Of a stretch of 64,000 bases of DNA, positions 23,646 to 33,287 are shown one piece after another. Origin of the DNA: Vigna angularis (Eukaryota > Streptophyta > Magnoliopsida > Fabales > Fabaceae); assembly GCF_016808095.1 (NCBI RefSeq), contig NC_068980.1, forward strand, positions 11,316,888 to 11,380,887, given 5' to 3'. Position numbers and translations under genes: made by a program. The notes below the pieces were generated by a model that searched no databases, was not told where the DNA came from, and was given only the letters and a program-made list of their open reading frames with translations. Position 1 is the first letter of the stretch. Each line of letters opens with the position of its first letter.

Positions 23646-26600
23646 CAATCATGCATTATCATCATCGGCTGGCTCACCATCCACACGGCCATTATCATCA
23701 ACCGCCCCCTCGGCGCCAACAGGCGACCCTCCGACCGGGAGCATTTTTCCGTCATACACATCCTGGGAAATATCAAAACCGACAGCCAGGGGATCAACCT
23801 CCAACAGAAAGGTCGCTTGACGAAGGGCCTTAGTAAAGCCCTCTTCATGCTCAATTTGCACATTAGTGTTCAAAGTACTGATCGCTTCATTGGCCTTTAC
23901 CAACTCTGCGGTCAGGCTATCATTTTGAATTTGCAGCTCTTCCTCCTTTTCACCCAACCGCCTCACCTCCACTTTGAGCCGGCCTGCTTCTTCAATAATC
24001 CAGTCACTCCTAGCCCAGGCGTCCTTTAGTTGTTGAACGATCGTCCTTAGTTCTCGGTTCGCTTCGTCCAACTTCCTCAACAACTCAGATCGCTGCTTCC
24101 CACATTCATTATGTTCAATAGTCAGGGCCTCTATCTAAGCCCGAAGATCTTCGACAGCCTTCTTCTCCTCGGCCAATTTAGCTTGAACGTCCCCAGCGCC
24201 ATGTCGGTCGGCAAACTTGCGGAGGTACCAAGTAAGCATAGCTCCCCTGGTTGCAAATTCTAGGGCGACGTTAGTGATGTCCTTCTCGGACAAAGGTTCA
24301 ACCACAGCCCGCTGAGAGGAGCTCATGCAAAAATCGACGCAGTCTCCAATGGTGAAGTCCGGACCAAAACGACCGCCCAGAATAAGGTGAGGGACGCTAC
24401 CTTCCCGGCGACTCCTCTTAGAGGAGGACTTCTCCCATTCTTTGGATTTCCTCTTCTTTACCGGAAGGATATTTGGAACGGCCTCCGCAGACGACAACTC
24501 CACAACCAGAATCTGCTGAGCAACTTCCTGGGCGGTCGTCGGATCAATCGGCTTCACTTTCGAGCGAGATTGGGAACCCGTAGCATGGCTGGAATCGGCC
24601 GAGCGAGGATCCCCTTCTTTCGAGCTAACCATCCCCTTGTGCTTCACCGAAGGTACGTAGCTAGTCTTGCGAGGGGTCGAGAGAGACATGACTCCTGAAA
24701 GGAAAACAAAAATTTAGCTAAGTTAATATCAAAACAACACACAGCTAGTGGCAAACGCCATACTGAACGCCATCTGCTCAAAATCCTCATGGCCAAGGCA
24801 TTCAACCAAAATGCGGGCAGGGATATGGCGTGGCAAGGTATTAATCATCTTATCGGCGTCTACTTCGGCAGGGGTCATAATACCGAGCAACGTGGCACGT
24901 AACTTTCGAGGGTCCCTTGTCCAATAAAAGGGGGGAACGCCCGCCTCGTCATGGAACTCGGACCGGTTGGAATCTTTAATTATCACTTTGAAGGATCTCT
25001 TTTTGAAGTTCTTGAAAGAATCCGAATACGGTTTGAACAAACAACAATTTCGAATGGAGTTCAGAGATACCCAGCGGACCTTCGTGAGCGGCCGGACTTG
25101 ATAGTAGTGGAGAAATATGGATACGTGAGAGTGATACCTAGAGCGGAACTCACGGCCACGAAAGCTTGCAGGCAAGCCCATCCGTTCGGGTGCAATTGGG
25201 AGGGGGCAACGTTTAACATTCGGAGCATGGCTGATTGTGTTACCAATAAGGAGTATTGGTAAAACCTGAAGATGTGTTTTGATGATGCTGCAACTTATAG
25301 ATTTTGGATGTAGTAGGAAAATATTTAAAAAAGCAACTTGTAGATTTTGAATGTAGTAGGAAAATGTTAACATTGTAATTTTTACTAGTATAATCGATTA
25401 TGGTTAAGCAATAATCGATTATCACAAGTCATACTTGAATAATCGATTATCACTTCATATAATCGATTATCACTTTTTTGAAAACTCTGTAATGGACTTG
25501 AATAATCGATTATCACTTAAAATAATCGATTATTCATGGCAGTTGGGAGCTGACCTTTGGCATTCAGTGTACTTGGCTATATAAGTTGATTTGGAGAAAT
25601 CAGAAGGTAACATTTTTTTTGAACTGAGAAAGCTTAGAACACTGTGTGTCAGAGGAACGTTCTTAGAGAGCTTTTTGTTCATTGTTCCCTTGCTTGGTCT
25701 TGTGAAAGGAGAGGCTCGCGTATCGTGTGTCGATAGTCGGAGCAGACTCTCTTCAAGTTAGCAAGGTACTCTGCCTGGTCGTGTGAAAGGAGAAGCTTGC
25801 GAATCGTTGGTCGATTGCCGGAGCGGTTCTCTTCAAGTTGGTAGAGTGGTTCTTTTCGTTTTATTCCTGTTCATTTGATTGTAATCTGTTAAACCATTTT
25901 TAGTGGAACTGTTAATCACTATTTATAGTGATTAACGACTGGACGTAGATTCTGTTGAATCGAACCAGGATAAAAATCCAATGTGTCAACTTTTCTATTC
26001 CTTACACTCTTTATTATTTTACGTATATCAACTGTTTGATTAATTTTCTGAAAGAAAAATTATTTTTACTAAAAGGACCAAATTAATTTTAATTGTGATC
26101 GAACACCCTTTCCGCTCTCTGAGTTTTAATTCCGCTGCGCTATACTCTTCGAAAAATACCCCCTCAGATACCTACAGATTGGAATGAAGTAAAGGGCACC
26201 CGCACGAACATTTGGTTGAATAAATAAGTATATACAAAGAAAAAGTATTCAGTGCTAGATTCCTTCCCATAAAAGACTCGTTCGTTAGGGTGACTAACAC
26301 CAGTCGAATTAAACAAGAGTCATCTCCGTCCCGCACCACGAATGCACGATCGACCCACCACTGCAGCTCGCCCCGAGTTCTATAGTTTGACACGTATAGG
26401 CCTACCTTGTGCGAAGCCCACCCATACCCATCGATAACCGGCCAACAACCTTCTGGTTCGGGCCGCTCGACATCAATATCCACCCCTCCCTGGAGAAAGA
26501 AGAGTGAAACCCCATTTATAACCCTCTCGCCGCCAATCACCGGGGAGCCCGACTCCCGTCCCCCTTCTCGGTCGGTCTTGTCTAGGACGGACGACAACAC

Positions 26601-26693
26601 GGAGCTGGGGAAGGAAGACCCGTCGCCGATAGATGAATTGTCGTTGTCCCTGCCCGCTGACCCTTCAGAGGAACTCACACTAACGATAGCCAT
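23646..26693 (-). pseudogene. Antisense ORF of the Tat element (Transposase_28-like), broken
   Basis: Reads against gag-pol. The N-terminal part (26,693-26,172) starts MAIVSVSSSEGSAGRDND. The middle, in two frames, includes LRMLNVAPSQLHPNGWACLQ (around 25,230-25,170) and RDPRKLRATLLGIMTPAEV. The C-terminal parts (24,689-24,135 and 24,083-23,649) include a KKRKSKEWEKSSSKRSRR basic patch and a coiled-coil-like stretch rich in Glu, Lys and Leu. The LNVAPSQLHPN block is what I recall from the 'putative gypsy-type transposon' domain. Grande-type Tat elements are known for an antisense gene in this position, of unknown role. Broken by frameshifts and by the insertion at about 25,262-26,165. Confidence 0.7.
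25262..26165 (+). mobile_element. Insertion of solo-LTR character inside the antisense ORF
   Basis: About 0.9 kb of different composition separates two parts of the antisense ORF. It has six copies of ATAATCGATTAT (25,389-25,535), a TATA-like CTATATAAG at 25,578-25,586 and two similar blocks of about 88 bp (GTGAAAGGAGA..TCTTCAAGTT) near 25,690-25,845. It reads like a retrotransposon LTR with a promoter. Exact ends and a target duplication could not be fixed, so 'solo LTR' is an inference. Confidence 0.5.
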
Positions 26694-27001
26694 TTATTAT
26701 TTACCTTGAAAAAAGAATGTTGTCGGACGGTATGTATGAAAGGAAAAAGAGAAGTGTGAAAATGACAACACCCCGCACTCCTATTTCTAGCAAAAAAATT
26801 TAAACCGCCAACTCATCTCCACCTTCGAAATCTAACATGATCAACGGTCAAGATCAGGCAACAATCCCACTACCCGAGGTTGACGGCCCATGACAACACG
26901 ACACGTGTTTTCGCGCCAAAGCCCAATTCAAAAAGCGTCGACCGGTCTTCTAACTTTTTAAACCCAACGACAATCAATTGTCTAGGGCTTGGGGGGCCTG
27001 G

Positions 27002-27416
27002 TGTACTGAGGATGCCCGGACGTCCTGGACGATAGGGGCAAGAGTGGCAAGGCCGACCGGTCGAGGTAGATGCCTCCGAACATGATTAAGGGAAAACACT
27101 TATTAAGGATCGTTGGGCCCTGGTTGGGCCGTGATTCAGGCTTCGTTAATCCAAGGCCCATAACCAAAACTATAAATACAGGTCAAAGGTAAGAAGTAGG
27201 TGGGTTCATTAATTACACATTTATTACAGTGCTTAACCTACTGATCAGACTATCATTGACTTTGGCATCAGAACACCTTTAGCAGGTACACCTCTGGTCG
27301 GCGCGTAGGAAATTGAACAAGGCTTGATTGGACGGAGAGAGCAGAGAAAACGTGGACCGAACGACATCCGTAGAAAATTGAGCAGGGCTTAGGTGACTCG
27401 ACCCTATACCGGAACA
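27002..27416 (+). repeat. Tat element 3' LTR
   Basis: 415 bp, preceded by a purine-rich tract with GGGGGG. Matches the LTRs at 16,437 and 16,857 with scattered substitutions. Confidence 0.9.
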
Positions 27417-27983
27417 AGTATCAAGAAAGTTGAAAAGTAGAAGTAGCATAACATGTCGATGAAAATGAAATAGAACGTAAATGAGAAGGTTGAGCAGATG
27501 GACTGAGTACAACACTCAATAATAAAATAGTATCTTGATGATAGAAAAAGAAAAATAATATTATTGTCTTACCTTCCTAAAAGGAGGAACGATTACATAA
27601 AAAAAAGAAAAATAGAAAAAAAGCGGGAAGCTACAAACAAAGGAATAGTTTGTCGAGTTGTGTACTCAAGCTTTAGGTCAAGCTTACTAGGTTGTGTGCC
27701 AAGCTTGTTAGACTGTGTATTGAGCTTGTCAAACTATGTCCTTGACTTGTCGAGCTTGCCAAGCTGTGTGCTAGATTTTGCCGAGTTGTGTTGTCAAGGT
27801 TGTCATGTTGGATGTTGAGCTTGTCAAGTTGTTTTGCGGAGTTGTACCGAGTTTTCTAAGTTGTGAAAATTCTATCATTGCCATATATTATTCATCCCAG
27901 CTTGGAATGAAGTTGTTTGAAAGGGACAAGTGCCATAGATTTGGTAAAAAGGTTTAGGGCTTGCTGAGTAGTTGAAATGGGTA
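27417..27983. other. Spacer between Tat and copia elements, with degenerate short repeats
   Basis: From about 27,650 to 27,860 a roughly 20-bp phrase of the type GAGCTTGTCAAGCTGTGT recurs ten or so times with many changes. No coding sequence. Confidence 0.5.
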
Positions 27984-27988
27984 AAAGC

Positions 27989-28194
27989 TAATAAAAGGTT
28001 TAAAGAATAATTCTGATGTATTATTTTAAAGATTAGAGTACCATATATATACATACAAGAATCCCATAATTCTTCATCTATTAAAGGAATGACAGGTGCA
28101 CAAATATGCACAAATTATAATAATGCTAAATTATAACTAACACAATATTTGATTGCCTAATATCCCTTAATAGAATATTTGGCATATCTTAACA
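27989..28194 (-). repeat. Copia 3' LTR
   Basis: 206 bp, same length as the partner at 38,719 and nearly identical to it. Confidence 0.92.
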
Positions 28195-28201
28195 CCCTTA
28201 C

Positions 28202-28930
28202 TCAAGTTGGTGCATGGATATCACACATTCCCAACTTGAATAAAGACTCATTAAACAATCTTCTTGACACTCCTTTGGTGACAACATCAACCAATTGTAA
28301 TTCTGATCTTACAAAAGGAAATGAAATTATTCCAGCTTCAAGCTTCTCTTTAATGAAATGTATATCAATCTCCACATGCTTTGTTCTATCATGTTGCACA
28401 AGATTGTGAGGAATTGCTATAGCCGAAGTATTGTCACAGTACAAACTCATAGCTTCATTTGGTTTAAAGCCCAAATCTGATACAACATTTTTAATCCACA
28501 AAATTTCACATACACATAGTGTCATGTCTCTGAATTATGCTTCAGCACTAGATCTTGCTTCTACAGGTTGTTTTTTACTCCTCCAAGTTACAAGATTCCC
28601 TCCTACAAAAGTAAAGTATCAAGAGGTAGATCTTCTATCATCTTTTAAACCTGCCCAATCTGCACTAGTGTACCTTTCTACCTTTAAGTTTCCATGATTT
28701 GAGAACAAAATTCCTTTCCCCGGAGCATACTTCAAATATCTCAAAATCCTCTCAACAGCATCCATATGAAGTTTTCGTGGGTCATGTATAAATTGACTAA
28801 CAACATTTACTGCATAGGTGATATCTGGACGTGTATGGCACAAATAAATTAATTTTCCTACCAGCCTTTGGTATCTTCCTCTATCTATGCTTGCTGAATT
28901 TGAGCATTGAAAGAGTTTATGATTTTTTTC
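28202..28930 (-). pseudogene. Copia RT C-terminus and RNase H remnant
   Basis: RT-RNase H connection MCHTRPDITYAVNVVSQFIH and ILRYLKYAPGKGILFS (28,843-28,619). After a frame change comes RNase H with LYCDNTSAIAIPHNLVQHDR and KHVEIDIHFIKEKLEAG (28,525-28,202). The ADWAG near the frame break is the usual start of the RNase H core. Confidence 0.85.
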
Positions 28931-28993
28931 AATTGGTGTATGAGTTGGTTTACTCCCAAGCAGCCCAGTTTTCGATAGTAAGTCAATAGTATA

Positions 28994-29709
28994 TTATCTT
29001 TGGCATAGAAAAATACCATGTTTTGATCTCGCAACTTCAATACCCAATAAATATTTGAGGTTTCCAAGTTGTTTCATCTCAAATTCAGATGCAAGGTATT
29101 GTTGTAAACTAGAAATCTCATCTTGGTCATTTCTTGTAACAATCATGTCATCTACATATATAATCAAAGCTGTAATTTTTCCTTTTCCTCTCTTAAAATA
29201 TAAGGTATGATCAGAGTTACTTACTCTATAGCCAAAAGCATTCATACACTTGGTAAACCTTCCAAACCATGCTCTTGGGGATTATTTTAGTCTATATAGA
29301 GCCTTCTTTAATTTGCAAACCTTCATTCCAATTGAATCTGTCATGCCTGGTGAAGAATCCATATAAATTTCTTCTGAAATTTCTCCGTGTAGAAAAGCAT
29401 TTTTCACATCAAATTGTAGAAGAGGCCAATCTTGGTTTGCAGCTAGTGACAGAAGTATTCTCACAATGTTGAGCTTGGCTACCGGTGCGAACGTCTCTTG
29501 GTAATCTACACCATAAGACTGAGTGTAACCTTTAGCCACAAGTCTTGCTTTATATCTCTCAATAGTTCTGCCAACTTTATGCTTAATTGTAAATACCCAT
29601 TTGTAGCCCACAGTTTTCTTCCCTCTTGGTAAGGACACAAGATCCCAAGTGTTGTTTTTTTCTGAAGTTGTCATCTCCTCAACCATTGCTTTGGTCCATC
29701 TAGGATCTG
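28994..29709 (-). pseudogene. Copia reverse transcriptase remnant
   Basis: Opens DPRWTKAMVEEM at the insertion border, then NNTWDLVSLPRGKKTVGYKW, ERYKARLVAKGYTQ, DYQETFAPVAKL and FDVKNAFLHGEISEEIYM. A stop near 29,282 interrupts at ALYRLK. Continuing in 29,245-28,994 is the catalytic IIYVDDMIVT. The element at 29,710 sits at the start of the RT domain. Confidence 0.9.
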
Positions 29710-31133
29710 TGTTGAGACCTCGGCAAGCGCACCGAATCGTTCAAGTAATATAAAATGGTAAATCCAAGTATCGTTTTCCCAAGAGATTTGTTTTGATTCA
29801 CAGATTGATTAAAGTTTACTAATTTAGCGAATAATAAATGTAATTTTGTAACAAACTTAAGATTTACATACAGATGAAATTAGAGTGGTAAAAACAGTCG
29901 AATTAAAGTTCACTGGGGTTGAAATTCAAGTTCATCACTCCGGTAATCTTCTACTAACACAATTCCTCAAAATTAAGCATCGACATTCTAGGCGCATGCA
30001 GTCCCTGATCCCTCAGATGACAGTTCATAATCACTCAAACTAAATTACTAATCCCTTAGCTAATTCAGTTATCAGATTTGCCTTAAACACAATGTCACAG
30101 ATGACTAAAAATTCCATCCTATGTCTAGGACTTGAAATCCTTTAGCAGTTCTATCCTAGGTCCGCGGTCTCATACATTTCCCAATGATTTAACCGTTCAA
30201 ATAGCTCAGATTCCCATCATAGGCATGAATAATAAAGATAGAACACATAATTCAAACAAGTTCATGCACTAATAGAGAAATTACATAGAAGTTCAGAATT
30301 TTACTCTCAACCCTAGTGAAATGGAGTTCTAGCTACATATATACATCATAGAAGCGATAAAGCATGGATTGGACGGTGGAAATTGGTGGTTTTCCACCAT
30401 GGAAGCACCTAGATACGAGCTCTGCAGCATCCTCTAGTCTCCTCTCCTCCTAACTTCCTCATTTCTGCCTCTGGATCGCGTTTTTAAAGAGAAGGGCTGT
30501 AAGTGATTTTTCGCTGGGCGACGAACGTACGTTCGCTGGGCGAGCGTCCGTCGCTGGGCGAGCGTCCTAGCTCGCTGGGCGAGCGTCAACTGTTGAGTCA
30601 TGGGCGTTCGTTCGCTGGGCGAGCGTCCACTGCTCGCTGGACGAGCGTCCTCGCTGGGCGAACGTCCGCCTCTTGCTGGGCGAGCGTCCTAGCTGGATGT
30701 CTTCGCTGGACGAGCGTCCGCTTCTAGCTGGGCGAGCGTCCACTTGCTAGGTCACGGGCATGCACTCGTTGGACGAACGTCCACTCTCTAGACGAGCGTC
30801 CTTGCTTGGCGACGAACGTCCGTTCGCTGGGCGACGAACGTCCGTTCGCTGGGCGAGCGTTCTCGCTGGGCGACGAACGTCCGTTCGCTGGGCGAGCGTT
30901 CGTTCATGCTATTTGATCCTTCTGACTTCGGTCAATGACACTCTCCAAGTCTGTGATAGTATCCAATCCTTATTCTACTCCGAAATAAGCAAACAAAAGC
31001 ATCAAAACACACTTAAACAATCAAAACTATATTTAAATCAACAATTATATACTTTTCATGAGAATTAACACTTAAACTTATTCAAAAGCACAACAATTTA
31101 TGGAACAAAAACAAGCAAAATTTACACCTATCA
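29710..31133 (-). repeat. TR-GAG-type element, 3' LTR
   Basis: 1,424 bp. Contains the CGCTGGGCGAGCGTCC minisatellite at 30,513-30,905, with slightly more units than the partner LTR, which accounts for much of the length difference. Confidence 0.93.
30513..30905. repeat. Minisatellite of CGCTGGGCGAGCGTCC-type units inside the LTR
   Basis: Some 18 variants of a 16-20 bp word, GC-rich in an AT-rich LTR. Sub-variants are CGCTGGGCGACGAACGTCC and TGGACGAGCGTCC. The long plus-strand frames crossing it (for example RASVLAGRR repeats) are by-products. Confidence 0.9.
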
Positions 31134-31148
31134 AACTCCCCCAAACTT

Positions 31149-32390
31149 ATATATTTTCATGTCCTCATGAAAATAAACAAAAACAATAGAAAAACAAACC
31201 CAACAAAACAGTTAGTATTCCATCACATAATCTCTGTCACAAAAGTAAGGATTGTACCTACACCTCCAAATATTCAGATCAAATGTTATAACTTCTATAT
31301 TAACAAGTTCTTGAATCCAAAATGATAAGACAACCAGAAAAAGAATAAACCATTATGCTCAATCTGTGTTTATCTCAACCTGCAAGTATTTACAACTTCA
31401 ATTCACACTCAGATTGTCATCAACTACTTCATCAACTTTTGCAAGTCATCTCATATACACTTCAAACATTCTGATTTAAATCAAAAGGACTTTCTCAGGT
31501 TATAACTTGGCTTGGCTAGAAGGAACATGGTTTTACAAGGAAACAAAACAACACTAAAGAAGAGGAGAACAAGAACATAGCAACATTGAAACTTTATTCA
31601 ACAACTACCTCTTCATTCATCACAAAACGCATTTTCTGAATTTTTCTCTAACTTTGATACTTTTTCATATTTACATGATACAATAACCCCTTTTTTTTTC
31701 AAAAAAGTTAAGATTCAACTGATTATGATTTCCCCCAAACTTAATTTCTACCTATCTCTTGACAATTATGTTTCTTGTTCTCTTCTTCTAGAGTGTTGGA
31801 TAAGGTAGATTGTTCTGTAATAAGCTGAGGGTTCACAAAAATATAAATAAGGCTCAACAGGATATCAAAGGATGAATATTCACATATGGATAGTCATCTG
31901 GCCAAGTAGTTAATTTCAACAACAAACAATTGCCTTTCTCAATTCTAAACCAGAATGCATCTGTATTAATAAGAATTATGCAAAAGCCGAATTCATAGCA
32001 ATAACAACTTCTCACTTGCTCTCAAAGCTTTCTCAGTACACTCAGATATTCAAATTCTGGGTCACAATCAATCAGATTCAAGAACAAATCATATATAATC
32101 ATAACACAAGTTCTAAAACTCAGATTTTGCAATAACAATCTCACAATCATGCCAGTTATCATGGACAGAATTCAAAATTCAAATTCAAACTTCGAACACA
32201 CATTTCACAAACAAATCATTGGAGAAACATAATTCAATCCACACAACCAAACATATTCAGATTCAAACCACATAACCAAACATATTCAGATTCAATCCAC
32301 ACAACCAAAAGAACTGAAAACATAAATAGATAGAGTTAGAAAGCTGGGTTGCCTCCCAGTAAGCGCTTGTTTAACGTCTTTAGCTTGACA
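31149..32390 (-). other. Non-coding internal 3' region of the TR-GAG-type element
   Basis: 1.2 kb between the end of the protease frame and the purine tract, without an open frame. It holds near 32,339-32,378 (complement) the motif AAGCGCTTACTGGGAGGCAACCCAG, which recurs in the related remnant at 52,930-52,955. Confidence 0.7.
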
Positions 32391-33284
32391 TTAAGAAGCT
32401 CTCTGTGGTTGAGCCAATGGTTTGAAATCATCCTTCATGAATATTATATGCATGCAATAAGAAGAAGGACTTATTCCTTTCAGATCAGAATTTGACCAAC
32501 CTACAGCTCCTTTGTCCACTTTTAAGAATTCAATTAACTTTTCTCCCTCCAGAGTGGATAAAGTATTACTGATGATCACAGGTTTATTGTCATCTTTGTC
32601 AAGAAAAGCATACTTCAAATGTGAAAGTAGCAACTTCAAGTCCAGCTTCTTTTCTTTTATCTCTTCTTCATCAGATGGAATATCCTCTAAAGCATTCAGA
32701 CTCTGTATACATTCATCAATTAATTTCTCTTCATCTGCAAGTAAAAATTCACAAGCATCAACAAGAGTTCTTTCAAGAGGTGATGATATATGCATCGTCT
32801 TCTGTGTAATCATGCAGACTTCCTCAAGTTCATCAGTTTGAAAGCATGTATCTTCATCATTTGGGTGAGACATTGCTTCAAAAACATTGAAATTTACTTC
32901 TTCATTCTCAACTCTCACTTTAAGCTTTCCATCATCAACATCAATCAACACTCGAGTAGTCTTTATGAATGGCCTTCCCAGAATCAAAGGAATTTCTGTA
33001 TCTTCTTCCATTTCCATGACAACAAAATCCACTGGAAATAAGAATTTGTCTACCTTTACCAGAACATCTTCTACTACTCCATGCGGATATTTGATCGATC
33101 TGTCTGCCAATTGTAGAGTCATGCGTGTGGGCTTCAACTCTAATTCTCCAATCTTTTTAAACATAGACAGAGGCATAAGATTGATGCTGGCTCCAAGATC
33201 AATTAACGCCTTCCCAATAGCCAGTTTACCAATGGTGCATGGAATTGTAAAACTGCCCGGATCTTTAAACTTTGGAGGAAGCAA
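32391..33284 (-). CDS. Retrotransposon protease with truncated RT start
   Basis: About 298 codons following gag in the same frame after one TAG. The aspartic protease active site reads KALIDLGASINLMPLSMFKK, with a second-half motif IPLILGRPFIKTTRVLIDV. The C-terminal third matches the linker that precedes RT in Athila-type polyproteins (NKPVIISNTL, EKLIEFLKV, GWSNSDLKGISPS). It ends at KPLAQPQRAS, the point where the RT domain would begin. It would process Gag in the particle. The abrupt end before RT looks like an ancestral deletion fixed in the family, but other copies are needed to show that. Confidence 0.85.
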   Translation of the reverse strand: MLPPKFKDPGSFTIPCTIGKLAIGKALIDLGASINLMPLSMFKKIGELELKPTRMTLQLADRSIKYPHGVVEDVLVKVDKFLFPVDFVVMEMEEDTEIPLILGRPFIKTTRVLIDVDDGKLKVRVENEEVNFNVFEAMSHPNDEDTCFQTDELEEVCMITQKTMHISSPLERTLVDACEFLLADEEKLIDECIQSLNALEDIPSDEEEIKEKKLDLKLLLSHLKYAFLDKDDNKPVIISNTLSTLEGEKLIEFLKVDKGAVGWSNSDLKGISPSSYCMHIIFMKDDFKPLAQPQRAS

Positions 33285-33287
33285 CTT

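Larger units (their letters stand above)
16437..27416 (+). mobile_element. Ty3/gypsy retrotransposon, Tat lineage, decayed, with doubled 5' LTR
   Basis: Three LTR copies of 414-415 bp start TGTACTGAGGATGCC and end CTATACYGGAACA: 16,437-16,850, 16,857-17,271 and 27,002-27,416. A primer-binding site TTTTGGCACCCACCGTGGGG follows the second LTR, and a purine-rich tract (GGGCTTGGGGGGCCTGG) precedes the third. Order inside is gag, protease, RT, RNase H, a second archaeal-type RNase H, integrase, a tandem-repeat array, then an antisense ORF. The second RNase H and the antisense ORF point to the Tat group (Ogre/Grande/Retand relatives). Many stops and frameshifts show it is dead and older than its neighbours. 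The first two LTRs are separated only by TTTTGG, the same six bases that follow an LTR in this element. Confidence 0.9.

Noticed and set aside
24387..24698. Plus-strand ORF in the Tat 3' region
   Set aside because: Overlaps the better supported antisense ORF, and no retrotransposon domain matches the plus reading.
30503..31068. Plus-strand ORFs with RASVLAGRR repeats (also 36,067-36,611)
   Set aside because: By-products of the LTR minisatellite on the strand opposite to the element.
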